Source of the DNA: Mucilaginibacter sp.
GTDB lineage: Bacteria; Bacteroidota; Bacteroidia; Sphingobacteriales; Sphingobacteriaceae
Length of the DNA: 7,444 nucleotides
Assembly (NCBI GenBank): GCA_025934475.1
Contig: JAICXZ010000143.1
Location: forward strand, 1 to 7,444
Direction: 5' to 3'
Shown here: positions 1-5,482 of the stretch, piece by piece
Numbering within the stretch: the stretch's first letter is position 1
Layout: each line of letters begins with the position of its first letter
The notes under the pieces: generated by a model
The model's database searches: none
The model's input: only the letters and a program-made list of their open reading frames with translations
What the model was told of the DNA's origin: nothing
Position numbers and translations under genes: made by a program

Positions 1-1059
1 CAATATAGCTTTTACCACAAATAACGCAATACCAAAAGCCACTACGGCAATCATGGTGCTTTCGCCGATGAACTGTAAGACAAGGGAATGTTTGCGTGCC
101 CCTACAACCTTGCGTATGCCGGCCTCTTTGGCGCGTTTTTCACTTTTTGCGGTGCTCAGATTCATGAAATTGATGCAGGCAATCAGCAATATGAATACGG
201 CGATGATCATAAACATTCTCACGGTTTGGATGCGGCCATCTACCAGTTTCCCGTTATCAGCTCTTGAATATAAATGCTCCCTGCTTATCGGCTGGCTGAA
301 TATTTCGCGCGTTGCGCCATCGCCATGATTGGCGTGAGCTTTTACAATGTTTTGTATTTTTTTGTCCAATGCTCCAAAAGATGCGCCCGGCCGTAGCTTA
401 ACATAGGTTTGAGCATTGGAGTTGATCCAGTTTTGATTGGCGTTCCAGCCTAATTTGGTTATATAGCTCCATGGTAAAAGGTATTGATAGGAGAACTGCG
501 TATTACCGGGAAGATCCTTGAGGATGCCTGCTACGGTAAAATCGTCCGTGCTGTCAATGCGAACGGTTTTCCCTATGGCATCTTCATTGCCAAATAGCCT
601 TTTAGCCAGGCTTTTGGTGAGCACGATTTTATGATTGTCATTAAGTGCATCTTTAGCGTTTCCCTCCAATAAAGGAAAGTTCAAAACCGAAAGAAAAGTT
701 GAATCAGCGAAACCGCCCTCCGTATTCATGTGCTTGTCGCCCACCGTCACCAGGAAATATACCGTACGAAATCTAGCCGCATCCTCAATTTCCGGGTATT
801 CCTTTTTAATAACAGGCGCCATTTGCGCGGGCGTATTGTTCCAAACAGTCAGCTGACCATTGTTGATGTCACGGCTGTACAATAGTGCTATCCTGTCGGT
901 ATCTTTATAAAACCGGTCATAACTTAACTCATTCTGCACCCATAGTAAGATCAGTATAGCTGCGGCCATACCGATAGCCAATCCGGCAATATTGATAATC
1001 GAAAAGGTTTTGTTGCGCCACAAATTGCGGATGGCAACTTTAAGAAAATTCCTGATCAT
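1..1059 (-). CDS. FtsX-like ABC transporter permease (MacB type), C-terminal part beyond the window
   Basis: Reading the minus strand from the ATG at 1059 gives 353 codons without a stop up to the window edge, so this is the N-terminal part of a protein probably near 800 residues. It opens with MIRNFLKVAIRNLWRNKTFS, then a first membrane segment (about residues 20-41). A MacB_PCD-type extracytoplasmic domain follows (about 42-275, with LTKSLAKRLFGNED at 147-160 and LRPGAS at 222-227). The FtsX core starts near 281 with IACINFMNLSTA (293-304) and the conserved IRKVVGAR loop (315-322). The same motifs in the same order occur in the gene at 1117-3537, so the two are paralogues, and a 20-bp stretch is identical between them (161-180 and 2603-2622). 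The genes run in the same direction 57 bp apart and are probably co-transcribed. The family acts in the inner membrane with a separate ATPase, exporting peptides, drugs or lipoproteins or sensing envelope stress. No ATPase is visible here and the substrate is unknown. Confidence 0.93.
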   Translation of the reverse strand, partial: MIRNFLKVAIRNLWRNKTFSIINIAGLAIGMAAAILILLWVQNELSYDRFYKDTDRIALLYSRDINNGQLTVWNNTPAQMAPVIKKEYPEIEDAARFRTVYFLVTVGDKHMNTEGGFADSTFLSVLNFPLLEGNAKDALNDNHKIVLTKSLAKRLFGNEDAIGKTVRIDSTDDFTVAGILKDLPGNTQFSYQYLLPWSYITKLGWNANQNWINSNAQTYVKLRPGASFGALDKKIQNIVKAHANHGDGATREIFSQPISREHLYSRADNGKLVDGRIQTVRMFMIIAVFILLIACINFMNLSTAKSEKRAKEAGIRKVVGARKHSLVLQFIGESTMIAVVAFGIALFVVKAIL

Positions 1060-1062
1060 AGA

Positions 1063-1092
1063 CGTAAGTTCTAAATTCCAAATCCTAAAAAT
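1063..1092. repeat. Degenerate 7-bp tandem repeat in the permease spacer
   Basis: On the plus strand the tract divides into CGTAAGT, TCTAAAT, TCCAAAT and CCTAAA followed by AAT, that is about four imperfect copies of a 7-mer. It ends three bases before the start codon of the left-hand permease, so it would lie in that gene's translation-initiation region. No Shine-Dalgarno sequence is visible. The repeat is seen directly; any effect on translation is inference. Confidence 0.6.
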
Positions 1093-1095
1093 CGA

Positions 1096-1119
1096 CTGCC
1101 ACTGCAACTGCCACTGCTA
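1096..1119. repeat. 6-bp tandem repeat (CTGCNA x4) overlapping the permease stop codon
   Basis: The plus strand reads CTGCCA, CTGCAA, CTGCCA, CTGCTA: four copies of a 6-mer differing only at the fifth base. Equally it is a 12-mer (1093-1104 and 1105-1116) with one mismatch. Read on the coding strand, the first unit TAGCAG contains the TAG stop of the upstream permease, so the repeat begins exactly at the end of that gene. Together with the 7-mer tract it makes up nearly the whole spacer between the two permease genes. Confidence 0.65.
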
Positions 1120-3537
1120 CTCAGATCTCAGACTCTTAACCGGGTTAGCTAATGCAGCTTTTATAGCCTGGAAGCTGACCGTGATCAATGCGATAACGAT
1201 GGATAGTACCCCTGCTATCGCAAACATCCACCAGCTGATAGGTATCCTGTAAGCAAAAGCGTCGAGCCATTTGTGCATGGCCCACCAGGCAAGTGGCGTA
1301 GCCAATACAAATGCGATTCCAACCAATAACACAAACTCTCTCGATAGCAAACCGACAACGCCTGCAACGCTTGCGCCCAGCACCTTACGGATGCCGATCT
1401 CTTTTTGGCGCTGCTCGGCGCTGAAGGCTGCCAGGCCAAATAACCCGAGGCACGAGATCAGAATGGCCATTATGGTAAATGAGTTGATGATGTTCGACAG
1501 GCTGATTTCAGCACTATATTGTTTTTGAACCTCCTGATCCAGGAAGGCGTACTCAAAAGGTGTTCCTGGCAGATCCTTTTGCCAGATACTCCCCATCTTA
1601 GCCAATACTGATTTATAATCGTTACTACTTAGTGAAACAGTCATGTATGAAAATGCATTTGGATCGCCATTGTAAAACAGCATAAACGGCCGTACTTCGC
1701 CGTGCAGCGAGTTGTAGTTAAAGTCCTTCATAACACCCACCACCTCGACATAATTGATGGGGCCATTGAGATACTGGCTATACAATCGTTGCCCAACTAC
1801 CTTCTCAGGTGCAATACCAAGACGTCTGCACAGGGTTTCGTTAATGAGTGTCTTCAGTGAGTCCTTAATATGGAAATCGCGTCCTGCGATGATTTTGATG
1901 CCATTAGCTTTCACAAACTTGTCATCGGTATCCATGTTTTGGGCATCAACGGCAGTGGACTGGTTGCCGCCGGCAAGGTATACCCCGTGATCGCGAAAAA
2001 CCTGTTTGCTAAGGTAACAGTTAGACCTGCTAGTGTACTTTACCTCTGATAGTTGCTGAAAATCAGTAGCCAGGGCCGTCATTTTTTGCTGCTGATCACC
2101 TGTGTAAAAGCTAAAGATGAGTTTCTGATTTTTGTCGAAGCCAAGATTCTTGTTTTTGATGTAGTTGAGCTGGTTGTAGATGATTATAATACTCGTTATC
2201 AACACAATGGATAGGAAAAATTGAAACACAACCAGCGAGCGGCGTATACCAGATGCCGAGACCTGGTTGGTGAAGTTACCCTTCATCACTTTGATGGCCT
2301 CAAATGCCGATAGGTAAAAAGCCGGATAACTTCCTGCCAGCACTCCGGTAATGACCACAATGACAAGAAGCATCAGCCACATGCTTACATGATTAAAGAG
2401 CGATAGCTGAATTTCTGTTTGTGTAATGCTGTTTAAGTAAGGGAGCACAAGATAAAGAAGCGGTATGGCAAGCGATACGCCTATAAGTGTCAGTAGGAAA
2501 GATTCGCCCAAAAACTGTTTTACCAGGTCGCCCCGGCCCGCACCAACTACTTTGCGCACGCCAACTTCCTTAGCCCGTTTAGAAGCACGGGCTGTTGATA
2601 AGTTCATGAAATTGATGCAGGCGATCAACTGGATCATGATGGCAATCCCCGCCAGTATATAAAGGAGTGTAGGACTGATTGTTTTGCCTACCTCATTTTC
2701 TAAATCTGTTGTGGTATGGATTGAACTAACAGGTTGCAGATGCAAAACCTTGGTCATTCCCAGCGATTTCAGCTGCTGGGCGCCATATTTATTGAGAAAA
2801 TCAGGAAACTTTTTCTCGAGCGCTGTCGCGCTTGCTCCGGGTCTCAGTTTAATAAACGAATCCGTAAAATTGTAGCCTGCCCATGCGGTATTGTCCAAAA
2901 CAAACTGCCCCGTGCCGCCGCTGCGCATGGTGACAAATATGTTATCCTCGATAACCGACTTCCCGAGACTGTTATCAACTACTGCGGCCACCCTGAAATC
3001 GTGCTTGCCATCCTGGTTGCTTATGGTGATCACTTTATTGATCGGATCCTCATTGCCAAACAGTTTATCGGAAACTGATTTTTGCAACACTATTGAATAA
3101 GACTGAGCCAGCAGGTCCGGGGTATTTTTCCCATAGACAAAGTGGTAGGAAAATACAGTGAAGAAAGTGGAATCAACGTAAGCGAATTTCTCCTCATAAA
3201 AAGACTTCTCTTTGTATTTGAGCAGATTTTTACCTCCTATGCCAACATGGCGTGTGAACTCCACTACCTCCGGAAAGTCCCGCCTGATAGCCGGAGCAAT
3301 AGGCGGCGAAGTCGAAGCATTGTGATGCTTATCGCCGGTTAAATTAACATCAGAATTAACCCGGTATATATCCTGTACGTCTTTGTGATGCTTATCATAG
3401 CTGTACTGATCCTGTACATATAATAAGATGTACAAGCAGCACAACGTACCTACAGCAAGGCCGAAAATATTGATAAAGCTGAAGGACTTGTTCTTAAGTA
3501 AAAAGCGAACGGCGGTTTTAAGATAGCTTCTGATCAT
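1117..3537 (-). CDS. FtsX-like ABC transporter permease (MacB type), complete
   Basis: This 806-residue protein has the usual two-module plan of the long Bacteroidota FtsX/MacB permeases. A first membrane segment (about 19-41) is followed by a MacB_PCD extracytoplasmic domain (42-285). Three membrane segments form FtsX core 1 (about 286-310, 345-368, 385-408), with VRKVVGAG at 327-334 after IACINFMNLSTA. A second module starts with a membrane segment at about 433-455, a second extracytoplasmic domain (456-683) and FtsX core 2 (about 685-705, 732-753, 768-792), with IRKVLGAS at 716-723. Eight membrane segments are therefore predicted. There is no Walker motif, so it needs a separate ATPase. 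The ATG at 3537 is chosen because the protein then begins MIRSYLKTAVRFLLKNKSFS, matching its neighbour's start. It is the first gene of the minus-strand unit and lies behind a sigma-54-like promoter at 3607-3622. Substrate unknown; export or an envelope-stress role is inferred from the family. Confidence 0.96.
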   Translation of the reverse strand: MIRSYLKTAVRFLLKNKSFSFINIFGLAVGTLCCLYILLYVQDQYSYDKHHKDVQDIYRVNSDVNLTGDKHHNASTSPPIAPAIRRDFPEVVEFTRHVGIGGKNLLKYKEKSFYEEKFAYVDSTFFTVFSYHFVYGKNTPDLLAQSYSIVLQKSVSDKLFGNEDPINKVITISNQDGKHDFRVAAVVDNSLGKSVIEDNIFVTMRSGGTGQFVLDNTAWAGYNFTDSFIKLRPGASATALEKKFPDFLNKYGAQQLKSLGMTKVLHLQPVSSIHTTTDLENEVGKTISPTLLYILAGIAIMIQLIACINFMNLSTARASKRAKEVGVRKVVGAGRGDLVKQFLGESFLLTLIGVSLAIPLLYLVLPYLNSITQTEIQLSLFNHVSMWLMLLVIVVITGVLAGSYPAFYLSAFEAIKVMKGNFTNQVSASGIRRSLVVFQFFLSIVLITSIIIIYNQLNYIKNKNLGFDKNQKLIFSFYTGDQQQKMTALATDFQQLSEVKYTSRSNCYLSKQVFRDHGVYLAGGNQSTAVDAQNMDTDDKFVKANGIKIIAGRDFHIKDSLKTLINETLCRRLGIAPEKVVGQRLYSQYLNGPINYVEVVGVMKDFNYNSLHGEVRPFMLFYNGDPNAFSYMTVSLSSNDYKSVLAKMGSIWQKDLPGTPFEYAFLDQEVQKQYSAEISLSNIINSFTIMAILISCLGLFGLAAFSAEQRQKEIGIRKVLGASVAGVVGLLSREFVLLVGIAFVLATPLAWWAMHKWLDAFAYRIPISWWMFAIAGVLSIVIALITVSFQAIKAALANPVKSLRSE

Positions 3538-3546
3538 GGCGGTTGG

Positions 3547-3578
3547 TTCAATTGTTCATTGGCTCATTAGCTTATTGG
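3547..3578. repeat. 8-bp tandem repeat in the leader of the permease gene
   Basis: The plus strand divides into TTCAATTG, TTCATTGG, CTCATTAG and CTTATTGG, four imperfect copies of an 8-mer. It ends about 10 bp before the permease start codon at 3537. On the coding strand it reads as CCAATAAG, CTAATGAG, CCAATGAA, CAATTGAA. It would be transcribed as the proximal part of the 5' leader if the promoter at 3607-3622 is used. Confidence 0.55.
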
Positions 3579-3606
3579 TATTTGATTAAGGAGCGCAGAT
3601 GAATTC

Positions 3607-3622
3607 CGCCAAATAGGTGCCA
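3607..3622 (-). promoter_or_regulatory. Sigma-54-type -24/-12 promoter for the permease genes
   Basis: The minus strand reads TGGCAC, C, TATT, TGGC, preceded by TT. Against the established RpoN consensus TGGCACG-N4-TTGCW, all six bases of the -24 block match and the invariant GG and GC are in the required register (GG, ten bases, GC). Mismatches are the base after TGGCAC, the second T of the -12 block and the last base. The start of transcription would fall near 3596, giving a leader of about 60 nt to the ATG at 3537. Sigma-54 activators are often found beside FtsX/MacB-type clusters in Bacteroidota, which supports the reading, but no activator gene lies in this window. Confidence 0.55.
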
Positions 3623-3667
3623 AACGGTTATTTGATTGATAATAAGTTTATTACGCTGTTTTTTATG

Positions 3668-3685
3668 AAAGCGATTGTTCGCTTT
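3668..3685. promoter_or_regulatory. Perfect 7-bp inverted repeat in the divergent region
   Basis: Arms AAAGCGA and TCGCTTT are separated by TTGT. The site lies between the sigma-54-like promoter and the larger palindrome at 3751-3777, about 75-90 bp upstream of the predicted permease transcription start. It could be a protein-binding site, or a short RNA hairpin read on the plus strand, where the right arm is followed by one more T. Function unknown. Confidence 0.35.
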
Positions 3686-3750
3686 TGATACAAGAAGTGT
3701 GCGGATTTGGGGTAGTAAAAGAAGAAAGAACGCAGGAGAAAAAAGCCGCG

Positions 3751-3777
3751 TAAAATACCCCAGACAGGGGTATTTTA
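3751..3777. promoter_or_regulatory. Perfect 11-bp-arm palindrome, candidate enhancer or operator
   Basis: Arms TAAAATACCCC (3751-3761) and GGGGTATTTTA (3767-3777) are perfectly complementary around the spacer AGACA. The centre is about 165 bp upstream of the predicted sigma-54 transcription start, a normal distance for a dimer or tandem-dimer site of a sigma-54 activator. A further GGGGTA half-site occurs at 3709-3714. The palindrome also ends 40 bp before the doxX-like start codon, so it could instead control that gene, or serve as a hairpin terminator, though only a broken T-rich stretch follows it. Confidence 0.55.
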
Positions 3778-3817
3778 TTATCATAAAATCGTGATACATT
3801 TATTCAGATAGCGGCCA

Positions 3818-4276
3818 ATGAAATACGGCAAGGCACAAACATGGAACTATCTTTTATTGATCCTTCGCATATGGCTTGGGTATCGGATGTTTACAGCCGG
3901 TTATTCGTCGGTCATAGGCATTCTGACCTCTGCTGACGAAAGAGCCTTTTTTCAAAAATGGTTCGGTGACGAGCTGCACTTTCCGATTCCGGTTGTTATG
4001 GCATTTCTGGCCAAAGGCTCCGAAGTCTTGGGCGGTATTTTGGTGTTTCTTGGCCTGTTTACGAAAAAGGGAGCTGCGCTTATTGTTTTTACGATGTTAA
4101 TAGCGACGGTAACCTGCAATTTGGGCAAAAACTTCAATATCGATGGCGGATTTACAATATCATATATTTTGTTCGCGTCCATATTTATTTTATGGGGTGC
4201 GGGTAAGTTTAGCCTTGATAGTTTATTTTTCAATAAGACCGCTAACAAATCTTATCCCCTACCGAAAGGAGGATGA
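3818..4276 (+). CDS. DoxX family membrane protein
   Basis: This 152-residue protein has four predicted membrane segments (about 10-28, 57-80, 84-101, 110-128) and the arrangement typical of DoxX/DoxD-like proteins. R17 is in the first helix, K66-x2-E69-x2-GG opens the second, followed by LVFLGLFTKKGA. The GAGKFSLD motif (127-134) corresponds to the family's G.G..SLD end motif. DoxX proteins are small inner-membrane proteins; some take part in quinone- or thiol-linked redox processes, but for this one the reaction is unknown. The ATG at 3818 places the first helix at the usual distance from the N-terminus. The last residues, SYPLPKGG, lie outside the conserved domain. The gene is monocistronic, divergent from the permeases and convergent with the Nudix gene (5 bp between stops). 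A weak -7-like TACATTTA is at 3795-3802, with no clear -33 element. Confidence 0.9.
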   Translation: MKYGKAQTWNYLLLILRIWLGYRMFTAGYSSVIGILTSADERAFFQKWFGDELHFPIPVVMAFLAKGSEVLGGILVFLGLFTKKGAALIVFTMLIATVTCNLGKNFNIDGGFTISYILFASIFILWGAGKFSLDSLFFNKTANKSYPLPKGG

Positions 4277-4281
4277 AGTGG

Positions 4282-4842
4282 TTATATCTTCCCTTCTAAT
4301 TGTATTAGTTTTACCTTCAACACGGCCGCTACCGTAACAGAATCGGTGATCTCGCCGCTGCACACCATTTGATAGGCTTTTTCGAAGGGCACTTTCCTTA
4401 CAGTAAGCTGCTCGGTGTCTTCCGGCTCTGCTTCAAACTGGTGCAGGCCTCGGGCAAGAAAGATGATACATAATTCATCGGTAACCGAATTGGAAAGATG
4501 CATGCGCTGTATTTCGGTCCAGTTGTCGGCTTTCAAACCGGTTTCTTCCAGCAGTTCGCGTTGGGCTGAATCGACAGGAGTTGCCTCGAACGGGCCACCG
4601 CCTTCGGGCAGCTCCCAGCTGAATTGGTTTAAAGGGAACCGGTATTGTCCCACCAGGTACGTGTTCATTTCATCGTCCAGCGGCAAAACACCTATTGCAA
4701 ATCCTTTAAAGTGAACTTTGCCATAAATGCCGGGATTGCCCGCTGGGTTTATCACCTGGTACTCCGTTACGCCAATCCATGGATTGTCATAATGTATTTT
4801 TTCTGAAAGTATTTGCCAGGGGTTTTCTTCGGTATAATGCAT
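4282..4842 (-). CDS. Nudix hydrolase, ADP-ribose pyrophosphatase-like
   Basis: This 186-residue protein has an N-terminal beta-rich part (about 10-60) followed by a Nudix domain. The block WELPEGGGP (76-84) leads into the Nudix helix R95-E96-L97-L98-E99-E100-T101-G102-L103, which carries the metal-binding glutamates of the REUxEExGU signature. The family hydrolyses nucleoside diphosphates linked to another group. The layout resembles ADP-ribose/NDP-sugar pyrophosphatases acting in the cytosol, but the exact substrate cannot be read from sequence. The upstream half of the box departs from GX5EX7: counting from G81, the expected glutamate (87) is alanine, with E86 next to it. The ATG at 4842 is the first in frame and gives a normal N-terminus. 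It converges on the doxX-like gene with no terminator in between, and shares a 76-bp divergent upstream region with the Pmp3-like gene. Confidence 0.93.
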   Translation of the reverse strand: MHYTEENPWQILSEKIHYDNPWIGVTEYQVINPAGNPGIYGKVHFKGFAIGVLPLDDEMNTYLVGQYRFPLNQFSWELPEGGGPFEATPVDSAQRELLEETGLKADNWTEIQRMHLSNSVTDELCIIFLARGLHQFEAEPEDTEQLTVRKVPFEKAYQMVCSGEITDSVTVAAVLKVKLIQLEGKI

Positions 4843-4858
4843 AGGATTTTTCTGATCG

Positions 4859-4891
4859 TTTGTAAAAATAGCTTAGTTGTCTGTAACTTTA
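4859..4891 (+). promoter_or_regulatory. Bacteroidota-type promoter for the Pmp3-like gene
   Basis: TTTG at 4859-4862 is followed after 21 bases by TAACTTTA at 4884-4891, close to the Bacteroidota housekeeping pattern TTTG-N17-23-TAnnTTTG (7 of 8 in the -7 block). Transcription would start near 4898, about 20 nt before the ATG at 4919. This supports that ATG over the in-frame TTG at 4877, which would lie upstream of the transcript. Confidence 0.45.
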
Positions 4892-4896
4892 GGCAA
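4863..4896 (-). promoter_or_regulatory. Weak candidate promoter for the Nudix gene
   Basis: On the minus strand TTG (4896-4894) is followed after 23 bases by TATTTTTA (4870-4863), a 7-of-8 match to TAnnTTTG at the long end of the permitted spacing. It overlaps the opposite-strand promoter. If both are real the two genes could not fire simultaneously from the same DNA. Weak evidence. Confidence 0.22.
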
Positions 4897-4918
4897 CCAC
4901 CTGGCTCTAAATATTGTT

Positions 4919-5122
4919 ATGCGTTACTTTTTGTGCATCATTCTTCCACCACTTGCTGTGCTTACCACGGGCCGTATCGGCGCATTTCTGCTTAGCTGCC
5001 TGCTCACGCTATGTCTTTGGATACCGGGCGTTATCCACGCCATACTGGTTACCAACGACTTTTACGAGGAGCGTCGTAATCGCCGGGTGGTACGCGCCAT
5101 TCGCAGGAACCGCTATTTTTGA
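4919..5122 (+). CDS. Pmp3/YqaE family small membrane protein (UPF0057)
   Basis: This 67-residue protein consists of two membrane segments (about 2-19 and 23-44) and a very basic tail. The family hallmarks are present: I-L-P-P-L-A-V at 8-14 in helix 1 and LWIPGVIHA (33-41) in helix 2, equivalent to the usual LLGYIPGIIHA. Pmp3/YqaE proteins are small hydrophobic plasma-membrane peptides linked to salt stress and membrane potential in fungi and plants; bacterial members are poorly characterised. The C-terminal 23 residues after helix 2 (TNDFYEERRNRRVVRAIRRN...) hold eight arginines and are longer than in the shortest ~52-residue members. The ATG at 4919 is preferred over TTG at 4877 because the family begins right at the first helix and because the promoter's -7 block lies at 4884-4891. 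Confidence 0.88.
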   Translation: MRYFLCIILPPLAVLTTGRIGAFLLSCLLTLCLWIPGVIHAILVTNDFYEERRNRRVVRAIRRNRYF

Positions 5123-5216
5123 GCTACCCGTTTTACAGGTGTCGGCGTAAGAATCGAAAATATGTTCGGCCACTGGCTGAAATCAATGATCTCCTCCCGA
5201 ATATATTTTAAATGTC

Positions 5217-5405
5217 CAGACAATTTTAAGTAATCAATAAAAATTGCTGCTACACAGTCGCTTTTGAGAAAGCGCCCTGACGTATTCGTCAGAATTGTCG
5301 AATCTTGCCCAACTTAAAGTATAGTTATCCGTAAAAAGGGGTGCTGTTAAATCTTTTCACAGGTAGGATAACTGCATCCCGGCATTGCGAGAGGCCGGGA
5401 TTTCC
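5217..5405 (+). ncRNA. Candidate structured RNA between the Pmp3-like gene and metK
   Basis: Five inverted repeats follow one another in 185 bases. Arms 5217-5227 and 5240-5249 form a 10-bp stem with one bulged A. CGCTTT/AAAGCG (5259-5274, loop TGAG) and CTGACG/CGTCAG (5277-5292, loop TATT) are perfect and two bases apart. AGTTATCC (5323-5330) pairs with GGATAACT (5366-5373) around 35 nt. ATCCCGGC/GCCGGGAT (5376-5401) is followed by TTTCCTT. The plus strand is preferred because only there does a T-rich stretch follow the last hairpin. No protein gene is supported in 5123-5482: an open minus-strand frame has no start codon. I could not match it to a known RNA; 6S RNA, a 3' UTR of the Pmp3-like transcript, or chance hairpins are all possible. 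The stretch 5123-5216 shows nothing else I recognise. Confidence 0.3.
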
Positions 5406-5407
5406 TT
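5376..5407 (+). terminator. Terminator-like hairpin (plus strand)
   Basis: A perfect 8-bp GC-rich stem, ATCCCGGC and GCCGGGAT with a 10-nt loop, is followed on the plus strand by TTTCCTT. The T tract is short and interrupted, so termination may be inefficient. It could end the Pmp3-like transcript (stop at 5122) or a small RNA encoded just upstream. Confidence 0.4.
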
Positions 5408-5420
5408 AGCAAATTAACCT

Positions 5421-5460
5421 AAACAAAAAAATGGCGGTGGATTTCGGTCCATCGCCATTT
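5421..5460 (-). terminator. Intrinsic terminator of metK
   Basis: Read on the minus strand, arms AAATGGCGATGGA (5460-5448) and TCCACCGCCATTT (5441-5429) form a 13-bp stem with a single A-C mismatch around the loop CCGAAA. The stem is followed by more T residues (seven in a row counting those in the arm, 5431-5425), then G and TTT. It begins 22 bp after the metK stop codon, which fits a strong rho-independent terminator for that gene. Confidence 0.88.
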
Positions 5461-5482
5461 ATATTTTATAAACTATCTGCTG

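Noticed and set aside
3572..3799. 75-residue minus-strand reading frame upstream of the permease gene
   Set aside because: It spans the palindromes and the sigma-54-like promoter, has no recognisable domain, and its composition is that of translated AT-rich regulatory DNA.
4255..4276. Hairpin CC-GAAA-GG at the doxX-like 3' end as a terminator
   Set aside because: Only two GC pairs close the loop before mismatches, and no T run follows.
4877..4918. Upstream TTG start extending the Pmp3-like protein by 14 residues
   Set aside because: The extension precedes the conserved first helix and would lie over the -7 promoter element, so it would not be in the transcript.
5123..5233. Frame of the Pmp3-like gene remains open for 36 codons after its TGA stop (internal ATG at 5162)
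   Set aside because: No family members extend this way, no motif is visible and the length is within chance; readthrough or recoding has no supporting signal.
5113..5310. Minus-strand open frame of about 66 codons downstream of metK with a protein-like composition, ending at TAG 5113-5115
   Set aside because: It has no ATG or GTG; the only possible start (TTG) leaves about 34 codons. It overlaps the end of the Pmp3-like gene and the RNA-like stems. An open stretch of this length is expected by chance in such DNA. A decayed gene remnant cannot be excluded.
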